This document shows positions 36,464 through 46,029 of a DNA stretch of 53,051 bases, one piece after another. The notes under the pieces were generated by a model, which was not told the DNA's origin, did no database searches, and saw only the letters and a list, made by a program, of their open reading frames with translations. The position numbers were made by a program, and so were the translations under genes. Position 1 is the first letter of the stretch. Every line of letters starts with the position of its first letter. Source of the DNA: JBPESN01 sp051710625. GTDB taxonomy: Bacteria; Pseudomonadota; Gammaproteobacteria; Enterobacterales; Enterobacteriaceae. The stretch covers positions 1-53,051 of the forward strand of contig NZ_JBPESN010000012.1 of NCBI RefSeq assembly GCF_051710625.1, read 5' to 3'.

Positions 36464-37089
36464 CTAACCGCGCGCCCGAGCACGCTGCAATTCCCGCGGC
36501 GGCTCGTCCAGCGATTCATCCGCCAGCCCCCCCCAATGAATCGGGATGACCCGCGGCTGCTGTAGTTCCTGATAAAAACGCACTGCCTCGGTCGGACTCA
36601 TATAGCTTTCCGCCATGAATTATTCTGGTACATAGGCTCCGTAATGAAAGAAAACGCAATAACACCCGCCGCAGGATGCCGCGATCAAGATGATCATGGG
36701 AGTATAAAACCCAATCGATGGCGTGCAATTCAGCGAAGGTCGCCGCAAGCGAGGTCTTGCGCTGCGACCCGGCAAACGGCAGCGATGAGGCGCGTTTGCC
36801 AAGCACCGGTATCGATAAAAATATGTCGGCCCACTACCCGCAACAGCAGACAGGCGTGACCCAGTCACCACACGGCGTCTTCCTGACCGCTGAAGTCGGC
36901 TTTTTGCTACCACTGGCGAATGAAGATATCACAACCCTCGTCAGGCGGTCGAGGCATTCCCTGCACCTTGCGCTCTTCGCGCCAGCGTTTTAACGCCCCC
37001 GGGTCGCGCAGAGAAACATCTAAATTGGTGAAGCCTGTTGGCGTGTGGTGGAGTTTGGCGAAATCATACCAGCGATTGGGCTTGCTCAT
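36464..37089 (-). pseudogene. Metallo-beta-lactamase-fold hydrolase, broken
   Basis: The N-terminus at 37089 reads KPNRWYDFAKLHHTPTGF and LKRWREERKVQGMP, typical of NAPE-PLD-like MBL-fold hydrolases (about 330 aa when complete). Further pieces are RASSLPFAGSQRKTSLAATFAEL, SHDHLDRG (remnant of the metal-binding HxHxDH) and, in a third frame, YMSPTEAVRFYQELQQPRV and VIPIHWGG, ending ARARG at 36464. Only ~626 bases remain, so deletions as well as frameshifts occurred. The substrate is unknown. Confidence 0.82.
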
Positions 37090-37283
37090 GGTTTTGCACT
37101 GCCCCTGTCAGGGACGGACAACGCAAAGGATAGCCCACCGTCCCTATATCGGCGGGGTAATTAACGCCCGTTAGGGTACTACCGTTCAGCGATAAAACCT
37201 TTAAACATGACGAGCCCGCTGATCCCCGGCGGCGCTGCCGGGTTCAGCTATTCTCCCCGAGTTAACTTCAATAGCAGCGCGGT

Positions 37284-37448
37284 TTACTGTTTCTGCTGCT
37301 CTAGCAGCTCGGTGAGCAAGGCTATCTGCTCGTTGGCTTTGACGCTAGCGCGGTTGAGAAAAAACCACACCGCCAACACAATGACGAATACCGCGGCAGA
37401 TGCCACGGCGACGGCGATATTCAAGCTGCTATCTCCCAACTCATTCAT
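37284..37448 (-). pseudogene. yebO: YebO membrane protein, truncated by a stop
   Basis: The frame from the ATG at 37448 gives MNELGDSSLNIAV, a membrane helix (AVFVIVLAVWFFLN) and RASVKANEQIALLTELLEQQKQ, then TAA. E. coli YebO (95 aa) continues with QNALLRRL; here the next codons read TALLLKL after the stop and end at 37248. So a CAA-to-TAA-type change shortened it to 54 aa. The membrane and coiled part could still be made. Confidence 0.8.
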
Positions 37449-37557
37449 GAACTGACCTGCCACTCATTAAACCAGTGGCTATCTTATCACTCCACGGCGG
37501 ACTTAGTCCCTTACTGATAAAATTTGCCTGTTAACAGATGTTACCAAGGCATTTATC

Positions 37558-37689
37558 TATTTAGTCACTAGACACATGCCGCTGAAGAAATCCCCTCCCT
37601 GATCGCAAAAGCTATTTAGCGCCGACACCCAAAGCGCCAAACAGAGCAGCAGAACCATGATGAGTTTAACCGTTGTGCCTCTTTTCAAA
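37558..37689 (-). CDS. mgrB: MgrB-like feedback inhibitor of PhoQ
   Basis: MgrB is a small inner-membrane protein that inhibits the sensor kinase PhoQ. The 43-aa frame has a membrane helix (LIMVLLLCLALWVSAL) and CDQGGDFFSGMC, with the two periplasmic cysteines at the family spacing (E. coli Cys28 and Cys39). The start would be TTG (37689), since no ATG or GTG fits. The C-terminal FIPW of E. coli is missing; the frame ends LVTK. It sits between yebO and the kdgR region, as in E. coli. Activity is uncertain. Confidence 0.72.
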
Positions 37690-37855
37690 ACCCTATTCCT
37701 GAAATGCCTAATGCAGCAATGTTGTTCGCTAAAACTTAAACAACAGATAACAACACTTTAATTAGTTTCTAATATAATACTTTTTAAGTAAAAAAATACA
37801 CGTGCATACTAAATTGATCGCACTCATCGGCTAAATGCGGCCTAACAGAGGGCAG

Positions 37856-38104
37856 TTAATGCGGGGTAACGCGGTCAAACTTCATGTCGATAAGAGCGAT
37901 AGCTTTCTCAATGGCGCGCTGCGTGATGAGATCACGCGCGGCCAGATGAATGCCAAAATCGATGTTTTTCAGTTGCGCGGACATTTTGTCCCGCACCTCC
38001 GCAGACGCTATAATATCGATAACATCCAGAATTTGTTTCATCACCAGCGGGCAGGTGACCAGATCGGCCACCAGTTCCTGGTTTTCGGTGAAAGGCTTTA
38101 CCAT
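37856..38104 (-). CDS. Hypothetical protein, faintly YecF/DUF2594-like
   Basis: The 82-aa product starts MVKPFTENQELVADLVTC; a GGA ribosome site lies 8 bases before this ATG, which is better than the in-frame start at 38128. The pattern ENxQEL..VxC...M...L, with RDKMSAQLKNID further on, resembles YecF (DUF2594). The C-terminal half (HLAARDLITQRAIEKAIALI) does not. It is helical, soluble and intact. The location between mgrB and kdgR is where E. coli has yobH, which is unrelated. The function is unknown. Confidence 0.6.
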   Translation of the reverse strand: MVKPFTENQELVADLVTCPLVMKQILDVIDIIASAEVRDKMSAQLKNIDFGIHLAARDLITQRAIEKAIALIDMKFDRVTPH

Positions 38105-38168
38105 CTCTTTTCCTTTAAGCCTGGGCATCTGAACCAGGCATGATCAACCCGGTTTAATCAACGGGGCG

Positions 38169-38958
38169 TTAAAACGGATAGTCATGGTAGCCCATCTGGC
38201 GGGAGATCATGCGCGCCGCATCGTACAGCATTTTGACATAATCGTTTTTGGCGTCTTCGGAGAAACGAATCGTGGGAAACGAAATGCTCAGGCCGGCTAT
38301 GACGACGCCAAAACGGCCAAAAATCGGCACGGCGATACAACGCAACCCTTCCTCCTCCTCGCCATCCTCGCCAAAGCCCTGCGCCCGTACTTGCTTAAGC
38401 TCCGGCAATAGCGCCTCGCTGCTACCTGCCGTGCGCGATGTACTGCAGGTAAAGACCACTTCAGCCAGAATGTCGCGCGCCTCAGAGGTCTCGCGCCAGG
38501 CCAGCAGCACCTTGCCAATAGCGGTACTGTAAAGCGGGGATGCGGCGGCCGACGCGGGAATACATCCGTAAATTGTACAACGAATCTGTCTTGTGGATAT
38601 AGACAATGCTGCCGTCATCCAGCGCGCCGAGATGGATAGTCTCACGCGTCAGATTAGACAATACCCGCATCTGAATATCGGCGAGGCGTATCAAATCGAC
38701 ATTCTGCAGTGCTTTGGCGCCCAGTTCAAATAATTTAAGCGTTAATGAATACTTTTCCGACTCCCCTTCCTGGGCGACATACCCCAGAGATTTCATCGTT
38801 TGCAGGAAGCGGTACACCGTGCTTTTGGACATCATTACCCGCTACGATAGCTCGGTAATGCCAATTTCACGCTCATCCCCTAATGCCTGGAGAATACCAA
38901 ACACTTTTAATACCGACGACACCAAATCGGGTTGCCGGTCGACTTCTGCTATCGCCAT
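38169..38958 (-). pseudogene. kdgR: KdgR, IclR-family repressor, broken
   Basis: KdgR represses pectin and 2-keto-3-deoxygluconate catabolism genes. From the ATG at 38958 the frame gives VSSVLKVFGILQALGDEREIGITELS and then a TAG in place of Gln at codon 39. It reopens with RVMMSKSTVYRFLQTMKSLGYVAQEGESEKYS, so the stop lies inside the helix-turn-helix. A frameshift near 38545 (after RMYSRVGRR) precedes the rest (PLYSTAIGKVLLAW, GLRCIAVPIFGRFGVVIAGLS, ending GYHDYPF). Any targets left would be derepressed. Confidence 0.95.
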
Positions 38959-39172
38959 GTTAATGGGTGTCCTATAAATGGAGTTTGTGTTTTAAAAAAA
39001 ATAGAACATGATTTTTAGTATCATGGCAAGGCCATCGCCTGCGCAATGTGCAATACAGAAGTGCCCAACATTGACCGTTAGTTAGTATTTATTACATTTC
39101 ACGCTCGAATCGCACCTCGCCGATTGCAACAAAAGTGTTACAGCAAATGCTTTTACGGATGAACGAACCTTA

Positions 39173-39574
39173 ATGACCCATATCGATCATGACTGCCTTC
39201 CCCTGCCGCAACGCTACGGAGCCATTTTAACGATTGTGTTGAGCGTCTCCATTGCGGTCCTGGATGGCGCCATCACCAACGTCGCCCTGCCCGCTATCGC
39301 CCGGGAACTCCACGCCAGCCCGGCGGCCCCGATCTGGGTAGTCAATGCCTATCAGCTGGCGATAATCGTTTCCCTGCTCTCTTTCGCCAGCCTCGGCGAT
39401 ATCTACGGCTACCGGCGCGTCTATCAGTGTGGTCTGGCGGTATTCAGCGTCATATCGTTACTCTGTGCATTGTCGGACAGTCTATGGATGTTGATTGGCG
39501 CCCGCGCGCTCCAGGGTTTCGGCGCCGCGGCAGTGATGAGCATCAATGGCGCGCCAATCCGCATTAATCCGCAT
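39173..39574 (+). pseudogene. yebQ: YebQ, MFS efflux transporter, truncated by IS
   Basis: The first ~134 codons are intact: LPLPQRYGAILTIVLSVSIAVLDGAI with NVALPAI, SFASLGDIYGYRR (MFS motif A), and ALQGFGAAAVMSINGAPIR. At 39575 the IS3-family copy 3 begins. No further yebQ sequence is found on the other side, which is htpX. Three to four of 14 membrane helices remain. It is divergent from kdgR, as in E. coli. Confidence 0.95.
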
Positions 39575-39646
39575 TGTAGTGGCACACTGAATTTGACCAC
39601 CTGAGTTGAGGTGATATGCTCACCTCAAAATCTTACAGGTGAACCA

Positions 39647-39946
39647 ATGAGTAAAACATTTACTGCTGAATTTAAACTCGAAGCGGCAAAGCTGGTCCTC
39701 GACCAGAACTACACACGCGGCGAAGCGGCTAAGGCGGTGAACGTCAGTCTTTCTGCTATCAACCGTTGGGCAAAATCGTTACGTCTGGAGCGACAGGGGA
39801 AAACGCCTCCGGGGCTGCCTCTAACTCCGGAACAGACTGAACTTAGGGAAATGAGAAAACGGATACAGCGCCTCGAAATGGAAAATAAAATTCTAAAAAA
39901 GGCTACGGCGTCCTTAATGTCGGACTCACTCAACAGTTCACGATAG
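39647..39946 (+). CDS. IS3-family transposase OrfA (copy 3)
   Basis: The 99-aa product has a helix-turn-helix (AKAVNVSLSAINRWAKSL) and a leucine-rich stretch (LREMRKRIQRLEMENKIL). An A6G slippery site at 39895-39901 precedes KATASLMSDSLNSSR. The frame is intact. It diverges from OrfA of copy 2 by roughly a third of positions, so it belongs to a related but separate IS lineage. Confidence 0.87.
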   Translation: MSKTFTAEFKLEAAKLVLDQNYTRGEAAKAVNVSLSAINRWAKSLRLERQGKTPPGLPLTPEQTELREMRKRIQRLEMENKILKKATASLMSDSLNSSR

Positions 39947-40816
39947 TCGACAGGCTGAGAGCGCGATACCCGGTCACGGCGTTGTGCCAAACTTTTGAGG
40001 TACATCGCAGCAGCTACAGGCACTGCCAGGCTTCCGCTAATGAAGCCGACTGTGAGCGTGTGGTTAATCGTAGCCGCGTCATGGAAGCCTGGAACGCCAG
40101 CGGCGGCTCTGCCGGCGTTCGAAGCATCGCGACCATCGTCACCAGCAGCTCTGGCGTTAAAGTGAGGCGCTGGCTGGCCGGTAAGCTGATGGAGGAGCTG
40201 GGTATCGCCAGCTGCCACCTACCGGCTCACAAATACAAACGCGGCGGCAATGAACACGTTGAAATACCGAACCATCTCAACCGCCAGTTCGCGGTTACCG
40301 CGCCGGATCAAGTCTGGTGCGGCAATGTGACCTACATCTGGACGGCCAAAGGCTAGGTTTACCTTGCGGTGGTGCTGGACCTGTTCGCCCGCAAACCGGT
40401 GGGCTGGGCTCATGTCGACGTCGCCAGACTCGGCGCTGACAGTCAAAACGCTACAGATGACCTGGGAACTCCGGGGGCAGCCAACAGGAGTCATGTTCCA
40501 CAGCGACCAGGGCAGCCCCTATACCAGCCGTCAATACCGGCAAGCCCTATGGGCTGCTGGATAAAGCAGAGTATGAGTTGGCGGGGTAACTGCTGGGATA
40601 ACAGCCCGATAGAGCGGTACTTCCGCAGCCTGAAGACAGAATGGGTGCCGACAAAGGGGTTACAACAGCTTCAGCGAAACCCAGGACACGATTATCCGCT
40701 ACATCACGGGATATTACAGCGCTATCCAACCTCACTGGTGTAACGGCGGCTTAACTCCAAACCAACCTGAGCGACTGTTTTACATACAGTCTAATGCGGT
40801 GGCCAGTATTAGTTGA
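39902..40816 (+). pseudogene. IS3-family transposase OrfB (copy 3), broken
   Basis: Readable parts are HRSSYRHCQAS, VRRWLAGKLMEELGIASCH, HKYKRGGNEHVEIPNHLNRQF and VWCGNVTYIW (where the family has GDVTY, so the first catalytic Asp is replaced by Asn). A TAG follows in place of Trp at 40354, and then HSDQGSPYTSRQ and NSPIERYFRSLKTEW in other frames. The enzyme is certainly inactive. Confidence 0.85.
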
Positions 40817-40824
40817 CCACTACA

Positions 40825-41265
40825 ATTGGCGATATGGCTGATTTCGTGCGCGATCACCGCTTCGGCCTCGTCGCGGTTCATATGTCTGCAACAAGCCGCT
40901 ACTGACGGCCACCAGCGAAACATCGCGCCGGGCGCCGGTAGCAAAAGCGTTGATATCGGGCGCGTGGTACAACGCCACCTGCGGCATGGCGATGTTCGCC
41001 TGCTGCGCCTGCTGGCGCACGGTATATTGAGCAGCCAGCGTTCGGTTTCGTTGCGCGGCTGTTCAATCGCTTCGCCGCAGAGCGAGCGCAGCGCCATGGA
41101 TTTTGACATTAACAGCAAAAGGAAAGCTCCGCCGAAACCGAACAGGCCGGCCATAATCATTAATCCGGCTACACTTGAGGACTGGATCCTGGTGAGGCTC
41201 AGTACAATACCGAACACCGCCATCACCGCCAGGTTAGTGAGCAGGAAGAGAGCGATACGCATCAT
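40825..41265 (-). pseudogene. htpX: HtpX membrane protease, truncated by IS
   Basis: HtpX is an inner-membrane zinc metalloprotease of quality control. From the ATG at 41265 the frame gives MMRIALFLLTNLAVMAVFGIVLSL, SSVAGLMIMAGLFGFGG and EQPRNETERWLLN. A shift leads to QANIAMPQVALYHAPDINAFATGARRD, and another to DEAEAVIAHEISHIAN with the HEISH zinc motif. It stops exactly at the IS end. The C-terminal half is gone. It was convergent with yebQ in the ancestral order. Confidence 0.94.
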
Positions 41266-41418
41266 AAAATGTCTGGTTCCTCGAAAATTATCACGCTTAG
41301 TGCGTAACGTTGATCTAGGGCCTCGCCGGCGATTTTCAAGCATTACGGGCCGATAAGTCGCTAAAAAGACATAACTTTACATTTTGTTAAACTTTTGTCT
41401 TCTTCCCCGACCCGCACC

Positions 41419-41446
41419 AAAAAAAAGGGCGCCGGTGTCGGCGCCC
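41419..41446 (-). terminator. Rho-independent terminator after prc
   Basis: On the minus strand GGGCGCCG and CGGCGCCC pair around a four-base loop and are followed by eight T. It lies 12 bases past the prc stop. Confidence 0.9.
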
Positions 41447-41457
41447 TGGTGAGCCTG

Positions 41458-43497
41458 TTACCTCGCAGGAGGGACGACGGGCTGGCTGGCTTCGGCATGA
41501 GCGAGATCCAGCGCAATCTGCACCGTTTCATCCAGGTAGGGATCCGGCTCTTTGAAATCCTTGGGAATCGCCTCCAGATTTTTCACCGGTTTCTTGCCCT
41601 GACGTATCAGCCGCCCGCTGGTGCGCTGCAGACGGATAGCGTCATCCTCATGGTTCTCCTTTTCCCGCTGGGCGAGATTGAGGGATACCCAGTTACGCTT
41701 ATCTTTCAGGGCGTGGAATCGCGCGATATCCTGCTGTATATACTGGAATTCAGGATCCTTGGCGATACGCGCCTGATGCGCTTTAAGCAATTCTGGAGCA
41801 AAGTGCTTCAGATCGCCGGCCTTGGTATAGGTGGCCGCGTTAATGCTGTCCCAAGGGAGCGCATTATCTTCAAATTTTTCGCCGGTTTCGACGGTCTCGG
41901 TGCCGGTGAGCATGATGATATCCGGCACGACGCCTTTACGCTGCGTGCTTCCGCCGTTGACGCGGTAAAATTTCTGAATCGTGTATTGAATAGACCCCAG
42001 CGCAGGCCATTCCGGGCGCAACATCTGATCGTAAATGCGGTTCAGCGAGCGATATTGCTGCACGGTACCTTTACCGAAGGTCGGCTCACCGACCACCAGC
42101 GCCCGACCATAATCCTGCATCGCCGCGGCGAAAATCTCCGACGCGGAGGCACTGAACCGATCGACCAGCACCACCAGCGGGCCTTTATAGTAGACAATGC
42201 CGTCGGTATCGCTGTCCTCGCGGATTTTACCGTTGTTATTCCGCACCTGTACGACCGGCCCGCTGGGAATAAACAACCCCGATAACGAAACGGCTTCGGT
42301 CAACGCGCCGCCGCCGTTGGCGCGCAAATCGATAATGATGCTCTGCACGTTCTGTTTTTCCAGCTTCTGCATCTGTACCTTGACATCATCGGTCAGGCCC
42401 ACGTAGAACCCGGGGATATCCAGAACGCCTACTTTTTCTTTGCCGATCGTCTTTACCGACATTTTCACCGCCCGATCCTCAAGCCGGATACGCTCGCGGA
42501 TGACGGTGACGATACGGGTTTTGGTGCCTTTGCCGGCGGGCAATATTTCCAACCACACCTTGCTGCCCTTCGGCCCTTTTATCAGCGATACGACATCATC
42601 AAGCCGCCAGCCGATGACATCCACCATCGGTTTGTTGGTCTGCCCGACGCCCACCACGCGATCGCCTACGGTAATGGCTTTGTTTTTCGCTGCCGGGCCG
42701 CCCGGTACCAGCGAGTTTATTACCGTGTAATCATCATCCATCTGCAATACCGCGCCGATACCTTCAAGCGACAGGCTCATTTCGCTGTTGAACTGTTCGG
42801 TATTGCGCGGAGAAAGGTAATTGGTGTGCGGATCGATCTCATGGGCGAAAGCGTTCATGATAAGCTGGAACACGTCTTCGCTGTTGCTTTGCGCTAGCCG
42901 CCGGATGGCGAACTGATAACGCTTGGTCAATATATCGCGGATCTCTTTCTCATCTTTACCGGTAAGCTTAAGATTCAGCGCGTCATACTTCACCTTGGCA
43001 TCCCAAAGCACGGCCAGCTCAGCCGTGGTTTTGGGCCAGGGAGCTTTGCTGCGGTCGATTTCGATGGCGCCGTTACCGTTGAAGTCCATCGGTTTGCTCA
43101 ACTGCGCCAGGGCATACTGATAGCGCTCGAACCGCCGTTTTTCCGTCAGGTTGTACATCGCATAGGGCAGGTCCAGTTTCCCACTCTTCAGCTCATCGGC
43201 AAGCTCGGCTTTTTGGGTGGCGAACTGCGCAATATCCGAAGCCAGCAACACATTGTGGCTATAGTCGAGCATGTTGAGGTAACGGTCGAAAATTTTACCG
43301 GCGAAAGCCGCGTCCAGATCGAACTGGCGATAATGCGAACGCGTAAACCGCGCGCTGACCCGCTGGCTCACCGTCCGCTGCTGTGCTTCTTCTTTCAACG
43401 CCGGGATCTGATCAGCGCGGGCGATGTCGCCTTTCGCCATCGCGACGCCCGCCAATAGCGCTCCCGCCATGATGGCGACTCTGATAAATGTGTTCAT
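41458..43497 (-). CDS. prc: Tail-specific periplasmic protease Prc
   Basis: Prc (Tsp) cleaves proteins with nonpolar C-termini, processes FtsI and, with NlpI, degrades the hydrolase MepS. The 679-aa product (E. coli 682) has a signal peptide (MAGALLAGVAMA) and a PDZ domain (about 240-320, LEGIGAVLQMDDDYTVINSL). The Ser-Lys dyad lies in DRFSASASEI and GEPTFGKGTVQQ. It is complete to VVPPAR. It follows proQ after 19 bases, likely as proQ-prc operon. Confidence 0.97.
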   Translation of the reverse strand: MNTFIRVAIMAGALLAGVAMAKGDIARADQIPALKEEAQQRTVSQRVSARFTRSHYRQFDLDAAFAGKIFDRYLNMLDYSHNVLLASDIAQFATQKAELADELKSGKLDLPYAMYNLTEKRRFERYQYALAQLSKPMDFNGNGAIEIDRSKAPWPKTTAELAVLWDAKVKYDALNLKLTGKDEKEIRDILTKRYQFAIRRLAQSNSEDVFQLIMNAFAHEIDPHTNYLSPRNTEQFNSEMSLSLEGIGAVLQMDDDYTVINSLVPGGPAAKNKAITVGDRVVGVGQTNKPMVDVIGWRLDDVVSLIKGPKGSKVWLEILPAGKGTKTRIVTVIRERIRLEDRAVKMSVKTIGKEKVGVLDIPGFYVGLTDDVKVQMQKLEKQNVQSIIIDLRANGGGALTEAVSLSGLFIPSGPVVQVRNNNGKIREDSDTDGIVYYKGPLVVLVDRFSASASEIFAAAMQDYGRALVVGEPTFGKGTVQQYRSLNRIYDQMLRPEWPALGSIQYTIQKFYRVNGGSTQRKGVVPDIIMLTGTETVETGEKFEDNALPWDSINAATYTKAGDLKHFAPELLKAHQARIAKDPEFQYIQQDIARFHALKDKRNWVSLNLAQREKENHEDDAIRLQRTSGRLIRQGKKPVKNLEAIPKDFKEPDPYLDETVQIALDLAHAEASQPVVPPAR

Positions 43498-43516
43498 GCC
43501 CTGGTTGGCCTCCGTA

Positions 43517-44179
43517 TCAGAACTGAAGGTGTTCTGCGCGTACTATCAAAGCCATCCCGGAAGAGAGCTGCACACGTACCCCTTCTTTGGCGATTTCCAT
43601 GACAGTTGCGTCCATGGGATTTTTACCTACTTTGACTTCAATAGTCTGGCCGATTTGTAACCTGGAAATATCGGTAACAGGCACAATTTTGACGACCGGC
43701 ACCTCCTGCTTGGGGGCGGGCGCAGGACGTTCTTGTTTAGGACGCGGTTTGCTGGGCGTGACGTTGTCACTCTTGGCGGGCCGCTTGCCTGCCGCGGCCT
43801 CGCTGTTTTCGCATTTTTTGGCCTGCTGGGCGGCGGCCCGCTGAAGCTGCACGCGCGCTTTGGCTTCCTCTAATTGTTTGCGTGCATGCTCAACATGCTG
43901 CGCTTCCAGTTCGCCGCAGGGATGACCGTCGAGATCGACGCGCTGCTCGCCAAGCTTTATCCCGTAGAGGTAACGCCAGCTTGAGGTATAAAGACGCAAC
44001 GCGGAGCGCAATTGCGTCTTGCTGATATTTTCTTCGCCCTGAACCCATTCAACAAGGTCCTGAAAAATGCCGATCTTAAGCGGCCTGGCTTCGCCTTCTG
44101 CCGTGAAACAGAGCGGGAATCGCTCCGCCAGAAAGGCAATCACTTCTTTGTTGCTGTTCAACTTAGGTTGATTTTCCAT
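43517..44179 (-). CDS. proQ: RNA chaperone ProQ
   Basis: ProQ is a FinO-domain RNA-binding protein that stabilises many sRNAs and mRNAs and affects osmotic response through ProP. The 220-aa product (E. coli 232) has the FinO domain at 1-120 (EVIAFLAERFPLCF, LRSALRLYTSSWRYLYG), a charged linker (KRPAKSDNVTPSKPRPKQ) and the Tudor-like C-terminal domain (QIGQTIEVKVGKNPMDATVM). The linker is somewhat shorter than in E. coli. No lesions are seen. Confidence 0.96.
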   Translation of the reverse strand: MENQPKLNSNKEVIAFLAERFPLCFTAEGEARPLKIGIFQDLVEWVQGEENISKTQLRSALRLYTSSWRYLYGIKLGEQRVDLDGHPCGELEAQHVEHARKQLEEAKARVQLQRAAAQQAKKCENSEAAAGKRPAKSDNVTPSKPRPKQERPAPAPKQEVPVVKIVPVTDISRLQIGQTIEVKVGKNPMDATVMEIAKEGVRVQLSSGMALIVRAEHLQF

Positions 44180-44280
44180 GAATTTTCCTGATTACAACGG
44201 GCTTGCCAACCAGTGCAGGCATGAACAGGCGTCATTATAATGACGCCATCGGCAAATGCCACGTTATTCGTATATCATTA

Positions 44281-44775
44281 TCAAGTATTAGTGATAAATT
44301 TGCGCATATCGGTGGTTCCCAACTGCCGGCAGAGGTAATCTGCCACCGCCTTCAGTCCCCCTTCATCGTCCTGATCGAAGCGTTGATAAATCGTGCTATC
44401 GATATCAATACTCCCGCCACACGACCGTCTAGCGTAATAGGCAATATGATTTCTGCATTACTGGCGGTGTCGCAGGCTATATGTCCCGGAAAGACATGTA
44501 CATCGTTAATACGCTGAATTCCGTTTTCCGCCGCGGCTCTGCCGCAAACTCCTTTGCTCAGCGGGATGCGCACGCCGGCGACCTTGCCCTGAAAAGGCCC
44601 GAGAACGAGTATATCACCGTCAAGTAAATAAGAACCGGCCCAGGTCACCCCTTTCAGGCGCTCATTCATAAAGCAAAGCGCTGGCATTGGCCATCGCGGC
44701 GATAAAATGCGTTTCGCCATCCAGGAGTGCCGACATATCCTGCAATAATTCGGCGTAAAATTGTTATTTATTCAT
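44281..44775 (-). pseudogene. msrC: Free methionine-R-sulfoxide reductase, broken
   Basis: MsrC (YebR) is a GAF-domain enzyme reducing free methionine-R-sulfoxide. From the ATG at 44775 the fourth codon is already TAA; then follows QFYAELLQDMSALLDGETHF. A shift precedes ERLKGVTWAGSYLL and LGPFQGKVAGVRIPLSKGVCG. The catalytic region VFPGHIACDTASNAEIILP is readable. Another shift leads to DIDSTIYQRFDQDDEGGL and the end LGTTDMRKFITNT. It has at least one stop and two frameshifts. Confidence 0.94.
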
Positions 44776-45009
44776 AATAAACCATTAAATGAGCTAATCT
44801 TTGTGTTAGCAGACGGCACGCTAGACTCTATAAAATAAGCAATAAATGCCCAAAGCCACAAGATTAATCCGTTATGACTTCACAAAGTGTTCTCGCGCGG
44901 GTATGTTGGCCCGGCCAGGCAGGCCGTTCGCCAAGCGGTAATTATAACCCGACAACGGCGGCATGGAGAATGAAAAAATGAGGTGTGAGGGAGGCGTAAA
45001 CGCCGCGCG

Positions 45010-46029
45010 ATGAAAATAACCGCGATTTATGATGTTTTTCCGTCCGACCAATATCAACGCTGTCCGGAATGCGATGTTTTGTTTATCCTGCCGGCCCTGA
45101 GCGATAATCAGGATGGCTGCTGCCCGCGCTGCCGGTCGCTATGTTGCTGTTGATGCCTTTTGCTTTTATCGAGCCGTTAATCAGCATCCGCCTGCTCGGC
45201 ACGCCAATTCGCTGCAGGCCATTTGGCAAATGGCGCTACAGGGCAATATCATTACTGCCAGTATGCTGGCGTTTTGTACCGTAGGGGCGCCAGCCGCGCT
45301 GGTTTTTTCTCTTTCATATTTATATTTTGGCCAGCGGCTGGGCCTGAATTTACGCCCCGTGCTGCTGATGTTGCATTGGCTGAAAGAATGGGTGATGCTT
45401 GATACTTATTTGGTCGGTATGGCCGTAGCGTCAATCAAGGTGAAGGATTACGCCAACGTGGCCACCGGCCTGGGATTAACCGCCCACGTTATTTTGACCC
45501 TGTTCAGCATCCTGAGCTTAATCAGTCTCAACACCGACTAACTCCGCCATCACAGTCTGCAAAAGGCCTGGACGGCGCGCATTGGCGCGATTATCATGCT
45601 GATCCCCGTCAATGTGCTGCCGATATCCATTATCTACCTCAACGAGCAACGGGAGCCGTAACCAGGCTACGATTATGTCCGGCATTCTGCCACTGGCACA
45701 GGGGAATGTGGCGGTGGCGGCCATCGTCTTTATCGCCAGCATTTTGGTCCCGTTTATCAAAATCATTGTGCTGTTTACGCTTCTGCTGAGCATCCATTTC
45801 AATGTTCGCCAGGGCATGAAGACCCGCGTCCGGCGGCGGCGCTTCATTATCTGGATTGGACGGTGGTCCATGCTTGATCTGTTTGTGATTGCCATTACTC
45901 TGTCGCTGGTCGATAGAGATCAACTGCTTGCCTTTATGCTGGGACCGGCTGGTTTCTATTTTGGCTCCGCCGTGATTTTGACAATTCTCGCTATCGAGTG
46001 GTTAAACAGCCGTTTGCTATGGGACGCAC

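Larger units (their letters stand above)
39575..40824 (+). mobile_element. IS3-family insertion sequence, full length (copy 3)
   Basis: This is another 1250-bp element with ends TGTAGTGG and CCACTACA. Its orfA differs clearly from those of copies 1 and 2 (TFTAEFKLEAAKLVLDQNY), yet a block at about 40165-40290 is nearly identical to copy 2. orfB has stops and frameshifts. It joins truncated yebQ on the left to truncated htpX on the right. The flanks (GCAT and ATTG) do not form a target duplication, so a deletion took place at the element. Confidence 0.95.

Noticed and set aside
41395..42285. 296-codon open frame opposite prc
   Set aside because: Antisense shadow of prc with no motif of its own.
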